Part shown: in pieces, positions 1 through 9,785 of the stretch
How positions within the stretch are numbered: position 1 is the stretch's first letter
Layout of the letters: each line of letters starts with the position of its first letter
Source of the DNA: Pyropia yezoensis
Taxonomy: Eukaryota > Rhodophyta > Bangiophyceae > Bangiales > Bangiaceae
Direction of reading: 5' to 3'
Length of the DNA: 64,000 nt
Assembly: GCA_009829735.1 (NCBI GenBank)
Contig: CM020619.1
Span: 13,073,777-13,137,776, forward strand
Translations under genes and position numbers: made by a program
The notes under the pieces: model-generated
Databases searched by the model: none
The model's input: only the letters and a program-made list of their open reading frames with translations
What the model was told of the DNA's origin: nothing

Positions 1-472
1 GTGTATCGGTCGGGGTGAGGGTGCGGGTGGCGGCAGTGGCGGCGCAGGTGACGGTGGTGGCAGCGGCGGCGGGAGCTGCGGCGGTGGCAGCGGCGGCGGC
101 GGCAGCGGCTGCTGCTGCGGCGGCCGTGACGGCGGGGGTGGCGGTTTGTTACGCGGCGGTAGCGGTGCTGCCTGCCAACCCTCACGTCGGGCGGGAACTG
201 GTCAAGGCTGGGCGGCGTGGTGTGGAGCGGAGCAGGGGGGTGGAGGGTACTGCCGCTTGTGCGGCGGCGCTACGAGACGCTGCCACCTGCTACCGACCGC
301 TGGTCGCCGCCCCTCCCCCCGAGGGGGCTGCCTCGCGGACCGGCGTTTCTCTCTCTTGCCCATCTGTGTGCCCTTGCCCTCCACCCTCACCACCGCCCCA
401 TTCTGGGCGTCTCCGCGGCCCGCCTCCTCCTCCCTTTGCCTCCCTGCTCCCACCCTTTCCCCGCCCATCTAG
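1..472 (+). other. Gly/Ser/Cys-rich open frame cut by the left edge
   Basis: Frame 2 is open from the window edge to a stop at 470-472. Its first 50 codons are Gly-rich with scattered Ser and Cys and come from a GGC/GGT tract; the rest has no recognisable composition or motif. It could be the 3' end of a gene starting to the left, or repeat DNA that happens to be open. The other frames are Ala-rich, which is what any GGC/GCG tract gives. From 473 to 738 I see only C/T-rich leader-like sequence before the next gene. Confidence 0.2.
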
Positions 473-738
473 GCGTTGCTCTTTTGCCCCTGTCCTCTCT
501 TGTATCCATTCCCCACCGTCCTTTCCCCCCCCCCCCCGCGTGTGCACCTCGCGTCCCCACTACTGGCTGATTTTACCTCTCTTCACGCCCGCCTCTTCTT
601 TCTGACGTGTGACGCTGGCCTGTGTGGACCGCTCCTTCCACGTCAGCTGCGCCCCACCATTTCCCTTCTCGCACCCAGCGGCCCGCCCGCCCCCCTCTTC
701 CCTTTGGCCCCTTTGCCTCCGCGACGACGTGGCCGACG

Positions 739-1692
739 ATGACCCGCCCACGGCGGCCGTCGCGCTCACGCTCGACGGGCCGATCGTGGGCGGGCCCCCC
801 CCTGGCAACCCCCGGCGACGACGCCACGGACGTTGCAGAACGTACCTACACCTCTGTCACGGACTTCGTGGCCGACGTACGCCGGTGGGGCGTCGGCGGT
901 CTAGCCGCCCTGGCCGTCTACCTCGCCCCCATTTTTGTTTGGCTGGTGGCGTTTGCGTTTATCCACGACCTCATCCCCGTCTCGCGCAAGCCGTCCATCA
1001 ACGTAACGCTGCTGCCGGCCATTGATAAGGCGTGCGGGTGGAGCTACCGGTGGTTTGCCACGCCCACGGCGGTGGCGCTGGACGTCCTCGCGGCCGTCCC
1101 CTACACCATCCACGCGGTGGTGCCCCTCTTTTACGCCCCCTTCCTGTTGGCGCGGTCCCGCTCCCCCGCCCGCCTCGGCACGTTTGCCTTTACGCTGGGC
1201 TGCATGAACATTGCGGCGGTGACGACGCACGTGCTCTTCCCCACCGCCCCCCCATGGTACTTTGACAAGTACGGGCTGACGCCCGCGACATATGCGATGA
1301 AGGGCGACCCCGCGGGGCTGTCCCGCCTGGATACCCGCGTTGGGGGCTCTTTTTTCCACTCCATGTACCACGACGGGGGCAAGGTGGTGTTTGGCTCGTG
1401 GCCCAGCCTCCACGGCGCGTGGCCCTACCTGATGGCGATTTTCGCACCAACGGCGGGCAGCCGCGGTGGCAAGACCATCGCGTGGGTGTACGTTGTGCTC
1501 GTGTGGTGGGCGGCGCTCTACCTCCAGCACCACTGGTTTGTGGACCTCCTGGGGGGGGCCCTCTACGCCGAGGTGGCCTACCACCTCGTCGGGCGCCCGC
1601 GGGCAGAGGTGGCGGCCGCCACCGCTGCTGCCGCCGCCACGGCCGCTGCGGGGGGCAGCCGCTGGGCCGCTTGGTGGTCGGGGGGGTCGGCA

Positions 1693-1730
<38 letters not shown>

Positions 1731-1866
1731 GGCGGGCGCCTCCCCAGTGCGCCGTGGCGGGCTCTCTGGGGGGGACCCCCGGCTGGCGACCACCGACGAG
1801 GACGCCGACGATGGCGCCGCGCTGCTGCCCCTGTCGACCGACTCGGACGGGCCAGGCCGCGTATGA
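739..1866 (+). CDS. PAP2-superfamily membrane phosphotransferase, AUR1 (inositol phosphorylceramide synthase)-like
   Basis: A multi-pass membrane protein of about 375 residues, taking the ATG at 739; the open frame begins further up but is Pro/Arg-rich there. Visible signatures are FPTAPPWY, then WPSLHGAWPY, then YLQHHWFVDLLGG. This is the order seen in AUR1/IPC synthases: an aromatic-Pro motif, the PSLH catalytic histidine, and the H-x3-D pair on the next helix. Known members transfer phosphoinositol from phosphatidylinositol to ceramide in the Golgi; that substrate is inferred from the family. The C-terminal ~80 residues are Ala/Gly tracts from GGC repeats and probably a cytosolic tail. The 3.6-kb transposon starts about 340 bases downstream. 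It could instead be another PAP2 lipid phosphatase, but the WPSLH context favours AUR1-like. Confidence 0.8.
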
Positions 1867-2202
1867 CGGCGGGCGGGAGCGGGGTGGGGGGGCGGGGCTC
1901 CTGTTCACCCCCCCCCCCCTCCCGCCCCCCTTCCCGTGGTTGTTTTCGTGGGTTTTTTTTTTCCTTTTTTTTTGTCGGGGAGCAGGTGGAGGAAGAGGCA
2001 AGCGTCAAAGTGGGGGATCGGGTGGCCCCCGGCGTGGGCGGGAGCTGTGCGGGTTGTGGGAAGCGGCGGTGCGTGTGGGCTGTGCCGGCGAGGCGCGCGC
2101 GTCGCCGCTGCAGCGGGCAGCAGCGCTGCTGCCCCCGCTCGCGCGCCCCGTGGCGGCCGTTTCTTTTTTCAAGATCGCCCCCTCAATCGTGGGAAGCACA
2201 TC
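1867..2202. other. intergenic, 3' flank
   Basis: C-rich then T-rich sequence (runs of C near 1910 and of T near 1950-1970), probably the 3' UTR of the upstream gene. It ends in the CATC that forms the left target duplication of the transposon. No gene seen. Confidence 0.5.
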
Positions 2203-2250
2203 CACCCCCAGTTAAGACGCCCGGAGAGCGGACACTAGGGTTCAGAGCGA
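2203..2250 (+). repeat. left terminal inverted repeat of the 3.6-kb transposon
   Basis: Matches the reverse complement of 5761-5798 apart from about 10 extra bases at 2217-2227. It starts CACCCCCAGTTAAG and ends GGGTTCAGAGCGA. Confidence 0.88.
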
Positions 2251-2745
2251 TTCCGGATCAGCCATTGGCCCAGAGCGCTGTGTCAGGAGCAAATATGGCA
2301 TATATTGAAACTTGTGACCCTATTCCAAGGTTCAAACGACGTGTCTGATGAGAATTGGAGCACAGCTGCCTGGGGCGCCTGCGGTGGGCCTCTCGGGTTG
2401 AAAGTCGACATGGAATCGGCATATTTCTTCTCGATGGAAGAGCGCCTAGAGCTTTGTGCGCATCAGCACAGCAATGGCTAAGTCACACAAGGGAGCCCAA
2501 GAGAGGGAGAGCAGGTCGTCTGAGGCGGAAGGGGGTACTTGCACGGAAACAAGAGCAGCTTGATCATTCCCCCGTATCCCAGGAGGTCTCTTACAAGGGT
2601 TGGTCGTCCGATCCCCCTCCCCTGTATGCGCGCAGGTCGCACGCGGGGAAGCCGGGGGAAGCTGAGGGAATACATAGGAGCCTGGAAGACGTCCAAGCGG
2701 TCGTCCAGAGTGCACAGGTCATGTGAAAGAACAGCCAGTGTATCT

Positions 2746-5271
2746 TTAATCGTCAAGCAAGATGGCAAGGCACATTTCCTCTGCGGCAGCAAGCAAGGCA
2801 TCGTCGGCCTCCGCTTCGGCCTCCTCCGCTGCTACTGCCTTATCCTTTCTCTGACGATAAGCAGCTATCTTGGTCACAGCCCCTGCGGCCGTATTGGTCG
2901 CCCACTTGTTCATGTCGTCCTCGCGCATCTCAAGACACGCTGCCGACTCCCCAGGGCTGCTCCCGGCTGCTATCTTGGCACTAGTCGTGCGCATGTCGGT
3001 CTCCTTAGTAGCTTTGCGAGCTCCAGCCGCCGCGGCGGCCCGACGCTTGCCGAGGTTGAACGATGAGTTGTCTAAGCCGCATCCCACGGCCGCTTTCTGC
3101 AGCAGTCGCACACAGCGCTCCAGGAAGGTGGCTCCAACAAGGGCCTTGTTGTTCTGGTTGTCATGCCCATTCCACGCCTCTAAGCCTTGCTCACTGCAGA
3201 GGCCAATTGATCCATGCCGGTCCAGGAAGTCAGGCGCATGGCAGCAGAGGATGTGGAACTTGGGGATGACACTGCACCACTCAAAGTCCGCAATGAGGCC
3301 GTCAACAAAGGCAGCTACTCGTCGACGGAAGGTGGCTCGCTCCGCCGGCGGGATGATCTCAGCCCGGTTCATGACGGGGATGATAGAGCCCCAGAGAGTG
3401 CCCGCATCGCGATAGGCACGCGCGCGCAATGCGGGCACGAAAGTGTCCAGCAGGTCGCACAAGAGCTCCAGCTTAGCAGCAATCTTGTGGCACTGCTTTC
3501 CAGCGAACGCGCCCCCGTGGTACGGAGCCTGGCATACACCCACGCCGGACCGGAGGACCTCGGCCATTGCCATTGAGTACTCAGCCGCCTTCTCCGGCCC
3601 TTGATCGAAGACAACCGCTTCAACGCCGAGGATAAGAAGGTAGCCCGTGCCACCCTGCGTCACGTGCAGCGGCATTGGGGCGATGTCAGCAACGTCAATG
3701 ACCAGGAGGGGCTTCCGCTCAATGGAGAGGTGCTCGGTCATGTCCAAGGGCTCGTCCATGCCCGCCAGCGGCACATCTTGGTACGCAAGCGCCATGTCAT
3801 CAGCGTTCTGGATCGTACGGAGCCGACCCCCCGCCTTGCTTCCAGCTTGCATGTTGCCATACTCATGCAGGTGCTCGGCGTTCACCTTCGTTGGCCGCGC
3901 CCACGCAGTACAGTACAGGCAAGGCATCCGACACGTGGCTCCCGCGTGCCCCAGGTGCGTCGTCATGAAGGCATAGTCTCCCATCATGATGAGGTGAACC
4001 GGCCTGAGCTGGTCCCCGACAGTCATGCCATTGCTCCGCAGGTCCTCAATGTCGTCCGAGAAGAGGTCCGCCATTGTTGCTTGAGCGGCGTAGTCATCCT
4101 TCCGACATGGGAAGGCCCCAAAGAGGACGGTGTTCTCCCGGCTGCAGGGTTGCTCCTGGTTGCCACACCCCAAGACCGCCTTGCACGTGCTCTGGGTCCC
4201 CCCCTTGTCCATCCCGAAGAGCACAATGACGGCGTTCGTAGACTTGCCCGCCAGCTCGCGCTCGATGAACATCCCACTCCGCCACAGGCGCTCAACCATC
4301 GCCTCTAGCGCTGCCCGAACGCTAGCGAGCGTCGCTCCAACCTCCGTGGGGGTCACGAGGTTGCTGCTCTTGGTGTACTCAGCCTTCAACCCGGCACGCA
4401 TCACCTCTCGGCTGGCCAGGCCGCTGGCGGGTCCACCTTGGAGACGACGCAGAGCCGCCCACGTCTCCTGGGTCAGGTTCCGAGCAACAACGAACTTGGC
4501 CTGCACATCGACCGGAAGAGGAGCCAGCGCGCGTCGTGGCACCACCGCAATGACGCCGTCACGTGCAGCCCTCCGGCTGAGGTCGCCAATCAACGTCTGG
4601 TACGAGTCCACGCGGGACTCGCACAGGCTCGACAGAGTGTCCCAAGCGAGCGAGGAGCGACGCCGCAGCTGGCGACGACCCACATCTGCACCAAGAGGGA
4701 CGCTCAGGCGCCGGTACAGCATCGGTCGGCCGTTGCCCCAGCGCGCCCGCACCTCCAGGGGCTTCATCAGCTCATGGTACATCCGCACGATGCCCAGCAC
4801 CTCCTCACGCTGCGCGGCGTCCATCCAGGCAAAAGATGACCGTACGACTGTGATCGCCTCACCAGCCGTGCGGGTGGGGGGAGCGGGCGCCACGTCCAGC
4901 GCGCATGCTCCTACCGTCGTAACGAGACGCGGGGCGGCAGCGGAGGCCTCACACGCGGCGCAAGGCAGCGCAGCTGCACGTGTACGCAGCCCGTCCACAG
5001 GTGCCAACCCACAGCCGCTGTGAGGAGCCTCTCCGGGGCCACCGTGCTGGGAAGCAAGAGCCCGTCGGGTAGCCAGAGACCGGCGCACACGACAGACCAT
5101 CATCCGGTCTCGCGGAGCGCGCGCCGCCTGCTCCAGCGCCACCTGCGGTCCCCAAAGGAGTGCGAGGATACCCGGTGTGGGGGTGATGGTGGGGGGCCCA
5201 TCGGTCGAAACCAACGGGTGCAGAAGTGAACAACACGCACCAGGGGGAGTGGGGACATCGTGTGGGGCCAT
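2746..5271 (-). CDS. transposase-like protein of an unnamed DNA transposon family
   Basis: 841 residues from the ATG at 5271; the frame runs 12 codons further up but only to a GTG. Motifs in order: FGMDKGG (Asp355), MMGDYAF (Asp432) within a stretch ending in CRMPCLYC, LHVTQGGTGYLL, YHGGAFAGKQCHK, and SEQGLEAWNGHDN (Glu694, Glu698) near the C-terminus. From memory, this order (DKGG, GDYxF, CxxPCxxC, YHGG, EQGxE) recurs in uncharacterised proteins of cnidarians and amphioxus. The two Asp and a Glu could be a DDE catalytic triad; that assignment is inference. The C-terminal 120 residues are Ala/Lys/Glu-rich. It is the only gene between the inverted repeats, so it is most simply the mobilising enzyme. 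I do not place it in a named superfamily. Confidence 0.75.
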   Translation of the reverse strand: MAPHDVPTPPGACCSLLHPLVSTDGPPTITPTPGILALLWGPQVALEQAARAPRDRMMVCRVRRSLATRRALASQHGGPGEAPHSGCGLAPVDGLRTRAAALPCAACEASAAAPRLVTTVGACALDVAPAPPTRTAGEAITVVRSSFAWMDAAQREEVLGIVRMYHELMKPLEVRARWGNGRPMLYRRLSVPLGADVGRRQLRRRSSLAWDTLSSLCESRVDSYQTLIGDLSRRAARDGVIAVVPRRALAPLPVDVQAKFVVARNLTQETWAALRRLQGGPASGLASREVMRAGLKAEYTKSSNLVTPTEVGATLASVRAALEAMVERLWRSGMFIERELAGKSTNAVIVLFGMDKGGTQSTCKAVLGCGNQEQPCSRENTVLFGAFPCRKDDYAAQATMADLFSDDIEDLRSNGMTVGDQLRPVHLIMMGDYAFMTTHLGHAGATCRMPCLYCTAWARPTKVNAEHLHEYGNMQAGSKAGGRLRTIQNADDMALAYQDVPLAGMDEPLDMTEHLSIERKPLLVIDVADIAPMPLHVTQGGTGYLLILGVEAVVFDQGPEKAAEYSMAMAEVLRSGVGVCQAPYHGGAFAGKQCHKIAAKLELLCDLLDTFVPALRARAYRDAGTLWGSIIPVMNRAEIIPPAERATFRRRVAAFVDGLIADFEWCSVIPKFHILCCHAPDFLDRHGSIGLCSEQGLEAWNGHDNQNNKALVGATFLERCVRLLQKAAVGCGLDNSSFNLGKRRAAAAAGARKATKETDMRTTSAKIAAGSSPGESAACLEMREDDMNKWATNTAAGAVTKIAAYRQRKDKAVAAEEAEAEADDALLAAAEEMCLAILLDD

Positions 5272-5760
5272 GGCGGCGGACCCGACGTTCACCCGGTAGG
5301 ATGCCACGGTGCTCGGCGGACGTCACGATGTCTGATCTGACGGGGAGAGGGAAGGCGCCGCGTGTGACGCTCTGATGTCCGGATCTGACCGTGGGCTCAA
5401 GCAGGAGCGGGTGGGGCCGTTTGATTTGCGCTCCGGATCAGACCGATTCCCGAAAGAGTGTGAAATTTACATGCAAGGGCAAGAGCCCCTGAAAGTTGAA
5501 TTCGCGCTCGGGGTAATTGCCGAAGCACTCTGAGGTAACGCCTTTTTTTGCATGAAAAAAAAGGCCCGCATTATGGGGCATTTTTTGGGTCTATGAGAAG
5601 GACAGTGCCGTACCTCTTTGTTTTCTTGTTCCTTCTTTTGTGTTCTTGCTCCTGCTTTTCTTGTCGTATATAGACGTATATGTTTTCTCTCGTCCAACCA
5701 GGAAGCCGTGTCGGGAGAGAAGTGGCCCGAACGTGGCACGTGTTGGATGTAATGCAATAT

Positions 5761-5798
5761 TCGCTCTGAACCCTAGTGTCCGCCCTTAACTGGGGGTG
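5761..5798 (-). repeat. right terminal inverted repeat of the 3.6-kb transposon
   Basis: Reverse complement of the left end without the 10-base insert; it ends in CTTAACTGGGGGTG at 5785-5798 and is followed directly by CATC. Confidence 0.88.
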
Positions 5799-6011
5799 CA
5801 TCCCCTTGCAGGCGCGCAAAACCCCCCGCTCCCCCTCCGCCGTCGCCGCCGTCGCTCCCGCAAGTGCGCGCCGGGGCAGCAGTCCCTGCCGTCCCCTTCC
5901 ACCCCCCCCTCCCCCCCTCCCCTATCACGAGGGGGGACCTACTCATTTTCTCCCCCCAGCCAGCCGCCCACCCCCCCCTCACCGCTCCCCACTTTCTGGG
6001 TCGCCCGCGCC

Positions 6012-7240
6012 ATGACGCCCGCCGTCGCGTTTGTGCCCCCCCTCCCGCCCGCGCGGCGCATCGCGGCTGGGCGGCGACGGGCGGGGGCGGCGGCGACGCC
6101 CTCCCCCCGGTGGGGCCTTGCCGCCGCCGCGGTGTCCGTCCCTCTCCCCCGCCGAGCCCACCGCCCGTCGGCTGTGGCCGCCGCCCGCCCTGCCGCCGCC
6201 GCCACCGCCGCCGCCACCGCCACTGCGGCCGCCGCTGCGGGCCACGGCACCGGCAATGGCGTCGGGGGCGACGGTGGCGACGAGGAGGGCGACGACGAGC
6301 TCGATGACTTGTCGGTACCCGTGGCGAGCCTTGACCGCCTCGCCGCCCGCGCCGCGGCGGTCGTGGCGGCCACCACGGGCGACACCGGCCGCAGCGGCAG
6401 CGGCGGCGGCAGCGGCGGCGGCAGCGGCGGCAGCGGCGGCAGCGGCGGCAGCGGCGGCGGCGGAGGCGGCCACCCTCTCCTTGTGGGCCCCATCCCCCCG
6501 GGCACCCCCTGGCTGCTCCCGCAGGTGTGGGCCGACGCGGGCGTCGGCGGCTGGGCGGTCGCGACGCTGGCCGCCGCGCGGTCCCTGCCGCCCGGGGAGG
6601 TGTGGTACACGGGCGGCGGGGTGGGCCGCCGCGCCAAGGCCGTCCTCGGCGCGCGGGTGGGGGTGGTGGTCGGCGGCGGCGCGGCGGGGGGGCGGCGGCA
6701 GGACGACCTCGGCGACGTCGGCGACCTGCGGGACCTCCAAGCCGCCGCCGCGGCTGTCGCAGCACGGCCGCCACGGGGGGGGGGGGCGGGGGGCGGCGGC
6801 AAACGCCGGGGGGGGGGGGGGGGGGGGGGAATGGCGCCGTTGCCGCCGCCACCGCCCACAGGGGGGGCGCGGGCGGGGGTGGGGCGCGTGCGGGTGCTGC
6901 TGCGCCTTGGCGCTGGCGCGTCCGCCCCAGCTGGCAGCAGCGACGGCACCGGTGGGGCCGGCGGCGGCGGTGGGGCCACCGGCGGGTCGGCCACGATGGC
7001 GGTGGTGGAGGTGGCGGCGGCGATAGCGGCGGGGTGCCCCCTGCTGGACGTGGCGGGCCTGGCGGTGGACGCCGACGTGGCCGTCGCCGACGCGGTCGCC
7101 GCCCGCCGGGCGGTTGCTGACGTGACGGGCGGCCGGGTGCGGTCGTTGCAGCTGGTCGTGCCCCTCGAGGTAAAGGCGGTGGCACCCTCCGACGGCGATG
7201 ACAACGACGACGATCGTGGCCTTGGCAGGGACGACCAAAC

Positions 7241-7273
<33 letters not shown>

Positions 7274-7463
7274 TGGTGATGACGAGGACGACGAATGCGA
7301 TGAGTTGGAAGAGGGGGGTGACGGCGCTGGCGCCGACGGGCCCGCTGCGGACCGCCACGCCCGGGTGTGGGGCATTGGCGCAGCGGCGGCGGCGACCCTT
7401 CGGGTCTGGGCAGGCGTGCCCGGCGTGACCTACCTGGTTGCCCCAGGCTTTGAGGATACCTGA
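6012..7463 (+). CDS. low-complexity protein with a faint PLP decarboxylase-like core
   Basis: 483 codons from the ATG at 6012; the 20-30 residues after it are Arg/Ala-rich and could be an organelle leader. Long Gly/Ser, Ala and Asp runs (an 11-Asp run near residue 415) break up the protein. Between them the order of segments recalls ornithine/diaminopimelate-type decarboxylase barrels: VPVASLDRLAARAAAV, then GVGGWAVATLAAARSLPP with GEVWYTGGGVGRRAKAVL, then DDLGDVGDLRDLQAA, RVRVLLRLG, and PLLDVAGLAVDAD. The catalytic lysine motif and the C-terminal substrate motifs are absent, so if the resemblance is real the protein is no longer an enzyme of that type. The frame is credible because it stays open for 1.4 kb with G/C third positions, but other frames here are open too. 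Function unknown. Confidence 0.45.
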
Positions 7464-8102
7464 GAGGGGTGCTCCACCGGGCAGAGGAGGGGAGCGGGGG
7501 GGGGGCAAGTTTTTCTTCTTTTCGTGGATGGGTGGGGTTGCGCATGCTGTTGGTGTTGGGGAGCGGGGTGGTTGGCGCGGCTGGCCGCCGCCTGGCCCCG
7601 TCACCCCGTATTTGCTCCACGGCCGCCACTGCCACGGTGGTTACGGACACGGACCCGCGGTAGGCGAGGGGCGGGTAAGTGTCGGTGCGGCAGCCGCCCG
7701 ACAGAGCGGCGTTGCCGTCGCCGCTGCCACCGCCGCCACCGCCGCCACCGCCGCCGCCGCCGCGGTGCCACGCAGCCGGTGCACGAGTTGCGTGCAGCGT
7801 CGGACGGGGCGTGGCTGGCGGCGGCGGCACCGCCCGCCGCTGGTACCATGCGTTAGGAGGGGGGAGGGGGGGGGGGAGGGGGGCGTCGTGGCCGCGGCGG
7901 GGCGGCCGCGGCGGGGCGACCGCGGCCGGGGGGCGATGATGCCGCCCCCTCCCCCCCATATGTAACCAAGAACAAGAAGAAAAGCGGACGTCTATGGTCC
8001 CTGCCAGAGGTGGGTGAGAAGAGGGGGCTGGACGGCCCGTAAGGGACACGTCGCAACCCCAGAGGGGAGCGGTGGGCAGGCCACGCCCGTACGGGACGCG
8101 CC
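7464..8102. other. intergenic between convergent genes, CCG repeat
   Basis: Between the ends of two genes facing each other. It holds a CCG/GCC trinucleotide block near 7720-7760, a G-rich block at 7855-7885, and an A-rich stretch near 7965-7985 that may belong to a 3' end. No gene seen. Confidence 0.5.
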
Positions 8103-9785
8103 TCACCCCCGCCCCCCCCGCTGTACAACGCCGTGCCAGCGGCGGCGGCGACCACCCGGGCGACCCCCCCCCCACGTCGCCACTGTCGTGGCGCCCCCCC
8201 CCCCAGGGCCGTCGCCCTCCCGCCCCCCACCCCCTCCCACCGCCCCCCCCGCGCCCCGCCCCCCCCGTCTTTGTTGCCACAGCCAGTCCCGCCGCAGGCG
8301 GCGGCTGTAGCGCGCCGCCTCGACCACTGCCCCAGGGCTGTGCATCCAAACCCGGCTGACTACCCCCCCCCCAGACGCGTCATACACAGCCGCCTCGAGC
8401 CGCCGCCACACGCCCGCCCTGTCAAGCGCCCCATTCCACACCCCCGCCAGCCCGCAGTAGCTGCTGGTCGCGGTGGTGGCCACGGGACGCAGGACCCCCA
8501 CCCGCCGTGCAAGCCGCACCACACCACAAGCGTGGGCGCCAGCGGGGGGGGTGGCCAGCGGGAGGACAGCAAGAAGGCCCATTAGAGCCACCCCGAAAGA
8601 CTGGGCGGCCAGGGACCGCGGGGATGCGCCGGCAAGAATGCTCAGCGGTAGTAGCGCAATGGCGCACCAGTCGCTGACGGCATCAAAGAAAATGCCCGCC
8701 CCGGCCGACCCGTCGGGTCCATGTTTGATCGGGAACACGAGCGGCGCATCGGTGACGTAGCCCGCCGACAGTGCAAATCGGACCACCCCCGACAGCAAGT
8801 CAGCAGTGAGCCACGCGGCAAACACCCCGCCCGCCGCAGCGGCCGCGTCTGCGGGAGAGTGGAGGCGGCCAAGAACGTCGAGGACGACGAGGTCCGACAG
8901 GTAGTCAGCGACAATGACGGTCATTCGTTGGAGCACCACCTGCTGCTGGTGGGGCCGGGGGTCGGCCCCCACCGCAGCCTCCGCCGCGGAACCGGGCGAT
9001 GGGGTGGCACCCGCTGCCGCTGACGTCGCCACCACGGCCGGTCGGGGCCCCACCGGCCAGTCACGGGGGGGGTCATAGAGGGGTGCTGGAGGAGGGGGGG
9101 GGAAGGGCGCCAGTACAGCCTCCGCGAGGGAGTGCAACGGGCCCCGCCGAGGGGGTAGGGGAGGAAGGATGGGCGACGGTGGAGGCGCCGGCAGCGCCGC
9201 AATAGCAGCGACCGCTGCCGCAGTTGTCAGAGCGGTAGCTACCGCCGGTGGAGTGGCCGACCCTGCAGCGTCTGACGACAACAATGACGGCGAAGGCGGC
9301 GCCTGGCCACAGGTGCATCTACCGGGACCGCAGCTACAACTCAAGAACCCATCCCCCGGCGGTTCCGGCGGCCGAAAAGACACTGCAGCCGCGGCCGTGG
9401 CCGTTGTCCTCGTAGGGGGCAATGCAGCCGGCGCGGGGTCCCCCCCGCTGTCCATGGCGGCAGCAGCGGCAGCAGCATCGACAGTGGGCAAGGAACCCCG
9501 CTCCCCGGGGGTGCCCCCCCTCCCTTCGGCAGGGTTCACACCGCCCCACCCTCGGATGCGGCGGAAGCCGAAGCCGACAGCCACTGCCGACGGCCCCCCG
9601 CCGCCGTCAGACCGGCCATCGGACGGGGGTGGCTCATGCGGCCGACGGCGATGGTGGTCTACGCGAACGCCCCGACGGGCGGCAGGGACGCACAAGGCCA
9701 GCCGACGGGGGGAGAAGGCAGATGCGGGGGCGTCGCCTGTTGCCCACGGGCAGGCTGCCAGCGCGCCAGCAGTGGCAAACGCCAT
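8103..9785 (-). CDS. FAD4/TMEM189-like (lipid desaturase domain) membrane protein without the histidine clusters
   Basis: 560 residues. The N-terminus (MAFATAGALAACPWATG, then Ser/Arg-rich) looks like a plastid transit peptide; residues ~50-270 are low complexity. The C-terminal half follows the layout of plant FAD4 and CarF/TMEM189: AAWLTADLLSGVVRFALSAG (family: ADLgSGvyHWaiD), a helical stretch, GAHACG, and YCGLAGVWNGALDRAGVW followed by RRLEAAVY (family: YC...G.WN..LD....w..lE). The family's metal-binding histidine pairs are not there: the position of the HH.P motif reads PIKHGPDG, and the segment before YCGLAG, which carries HAEHH in FAD4, has no histidine. FAD4 desaturates phosphatidylglycerol in plastids and CarF/TMEM189 makes plasmalogen. 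This protein keeps the fold signals but probably not the chemistry. Confidence 0.68.
   Translation of the reverse strand: MAFATAGALAACPWATGDAPASAFSPRRLALCVPAARRGVRVDHHRRRPHEPPPSDGRSDGGGGPSAVAVGFGFRRIRGWGGVNPAEGRGGTPGERGSLPTVDAAAAAAAMDSGGDPAPAALPPTRTTATAAAAVSFRPPEPPGDGFLSCSCGPGRCTCGQAPPSPSLLSSDAAGSATPPAVATALTTAAAVAAIAALPAPPPSPILPPLPPRRGPLHSLAEAVLAPFPPPPPAPLYDPPRDWPVGPRPAVVATSAAAGATPSPGSAAEAAVGADPRPHQQQVVLQRMTVIVADYLSDLVVLDVLGRLHSPADAAAAAGGVFAAWLTADLLSGVVRFALSAGYVTDAPLVFPIKHGPDGSAGAGIFFDAVSDWCAIALLPLSILAGASPRSLAAQSFGVALMGLLAVLPLATPPAGAHACGVVRLARRVGVLRPVATTATSSYCGLAGVWNGALDRAGVWRRLEAAVYDASGGGVVSRVWMHSPGAVVEAARYSRRLRRDWLWQQRRGGRGAGGAVGGGGGREGDGPGGGGATTVATWGGGRPGGRRRRWHGVVQRGGRG

Larger units (their letters stand above)
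2203..5798 (-). mobile_element. 3.6-kb DNA transposon with TIRs and 4-bp target site duplication
   Basis: The ends are inverted copies starting CACCCCCAGTTAAG. After a small indel (left copy longer by about 10 bases) the match continues through GCGGACACTAGGG to TCAGAGCGA. The same four bases, CATC, lie directly outside each end (2199-2202 and 5799-5802), as expected of a target site duplication. Inside each end are short copies of TCCGGATC (near 2253, 5378 and 5421), the kind of subterminal repeat transposases bind. One long gene on the minus strand fills the middle. Its base composition is less GC-extreme than the flanking host genes. Complete ends plus an open frame suggest a recent, possibly active copy. 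Confidence 0.88.

Noticed and set aside
2231-2240. CACTA inside the first transposon's end, suggesting a CACTA element
   Set aside because: The inverted repeat and target duplication start about 28 bases further out, and the encoded protein has none of the CACTA transposase motifs.
7720-7760. CRISPR-like regular repeat
   Set aside because: It is a simple CCG trinucleotide tract without spacers; no array or cas gene is present in this eukaryotic window.
5773-8349. 858-codon open frame on the minus strand
   Set aside because: Pro/Arg-rich shadow of GGC/CCG repeats crossing a transposon end and two genes.
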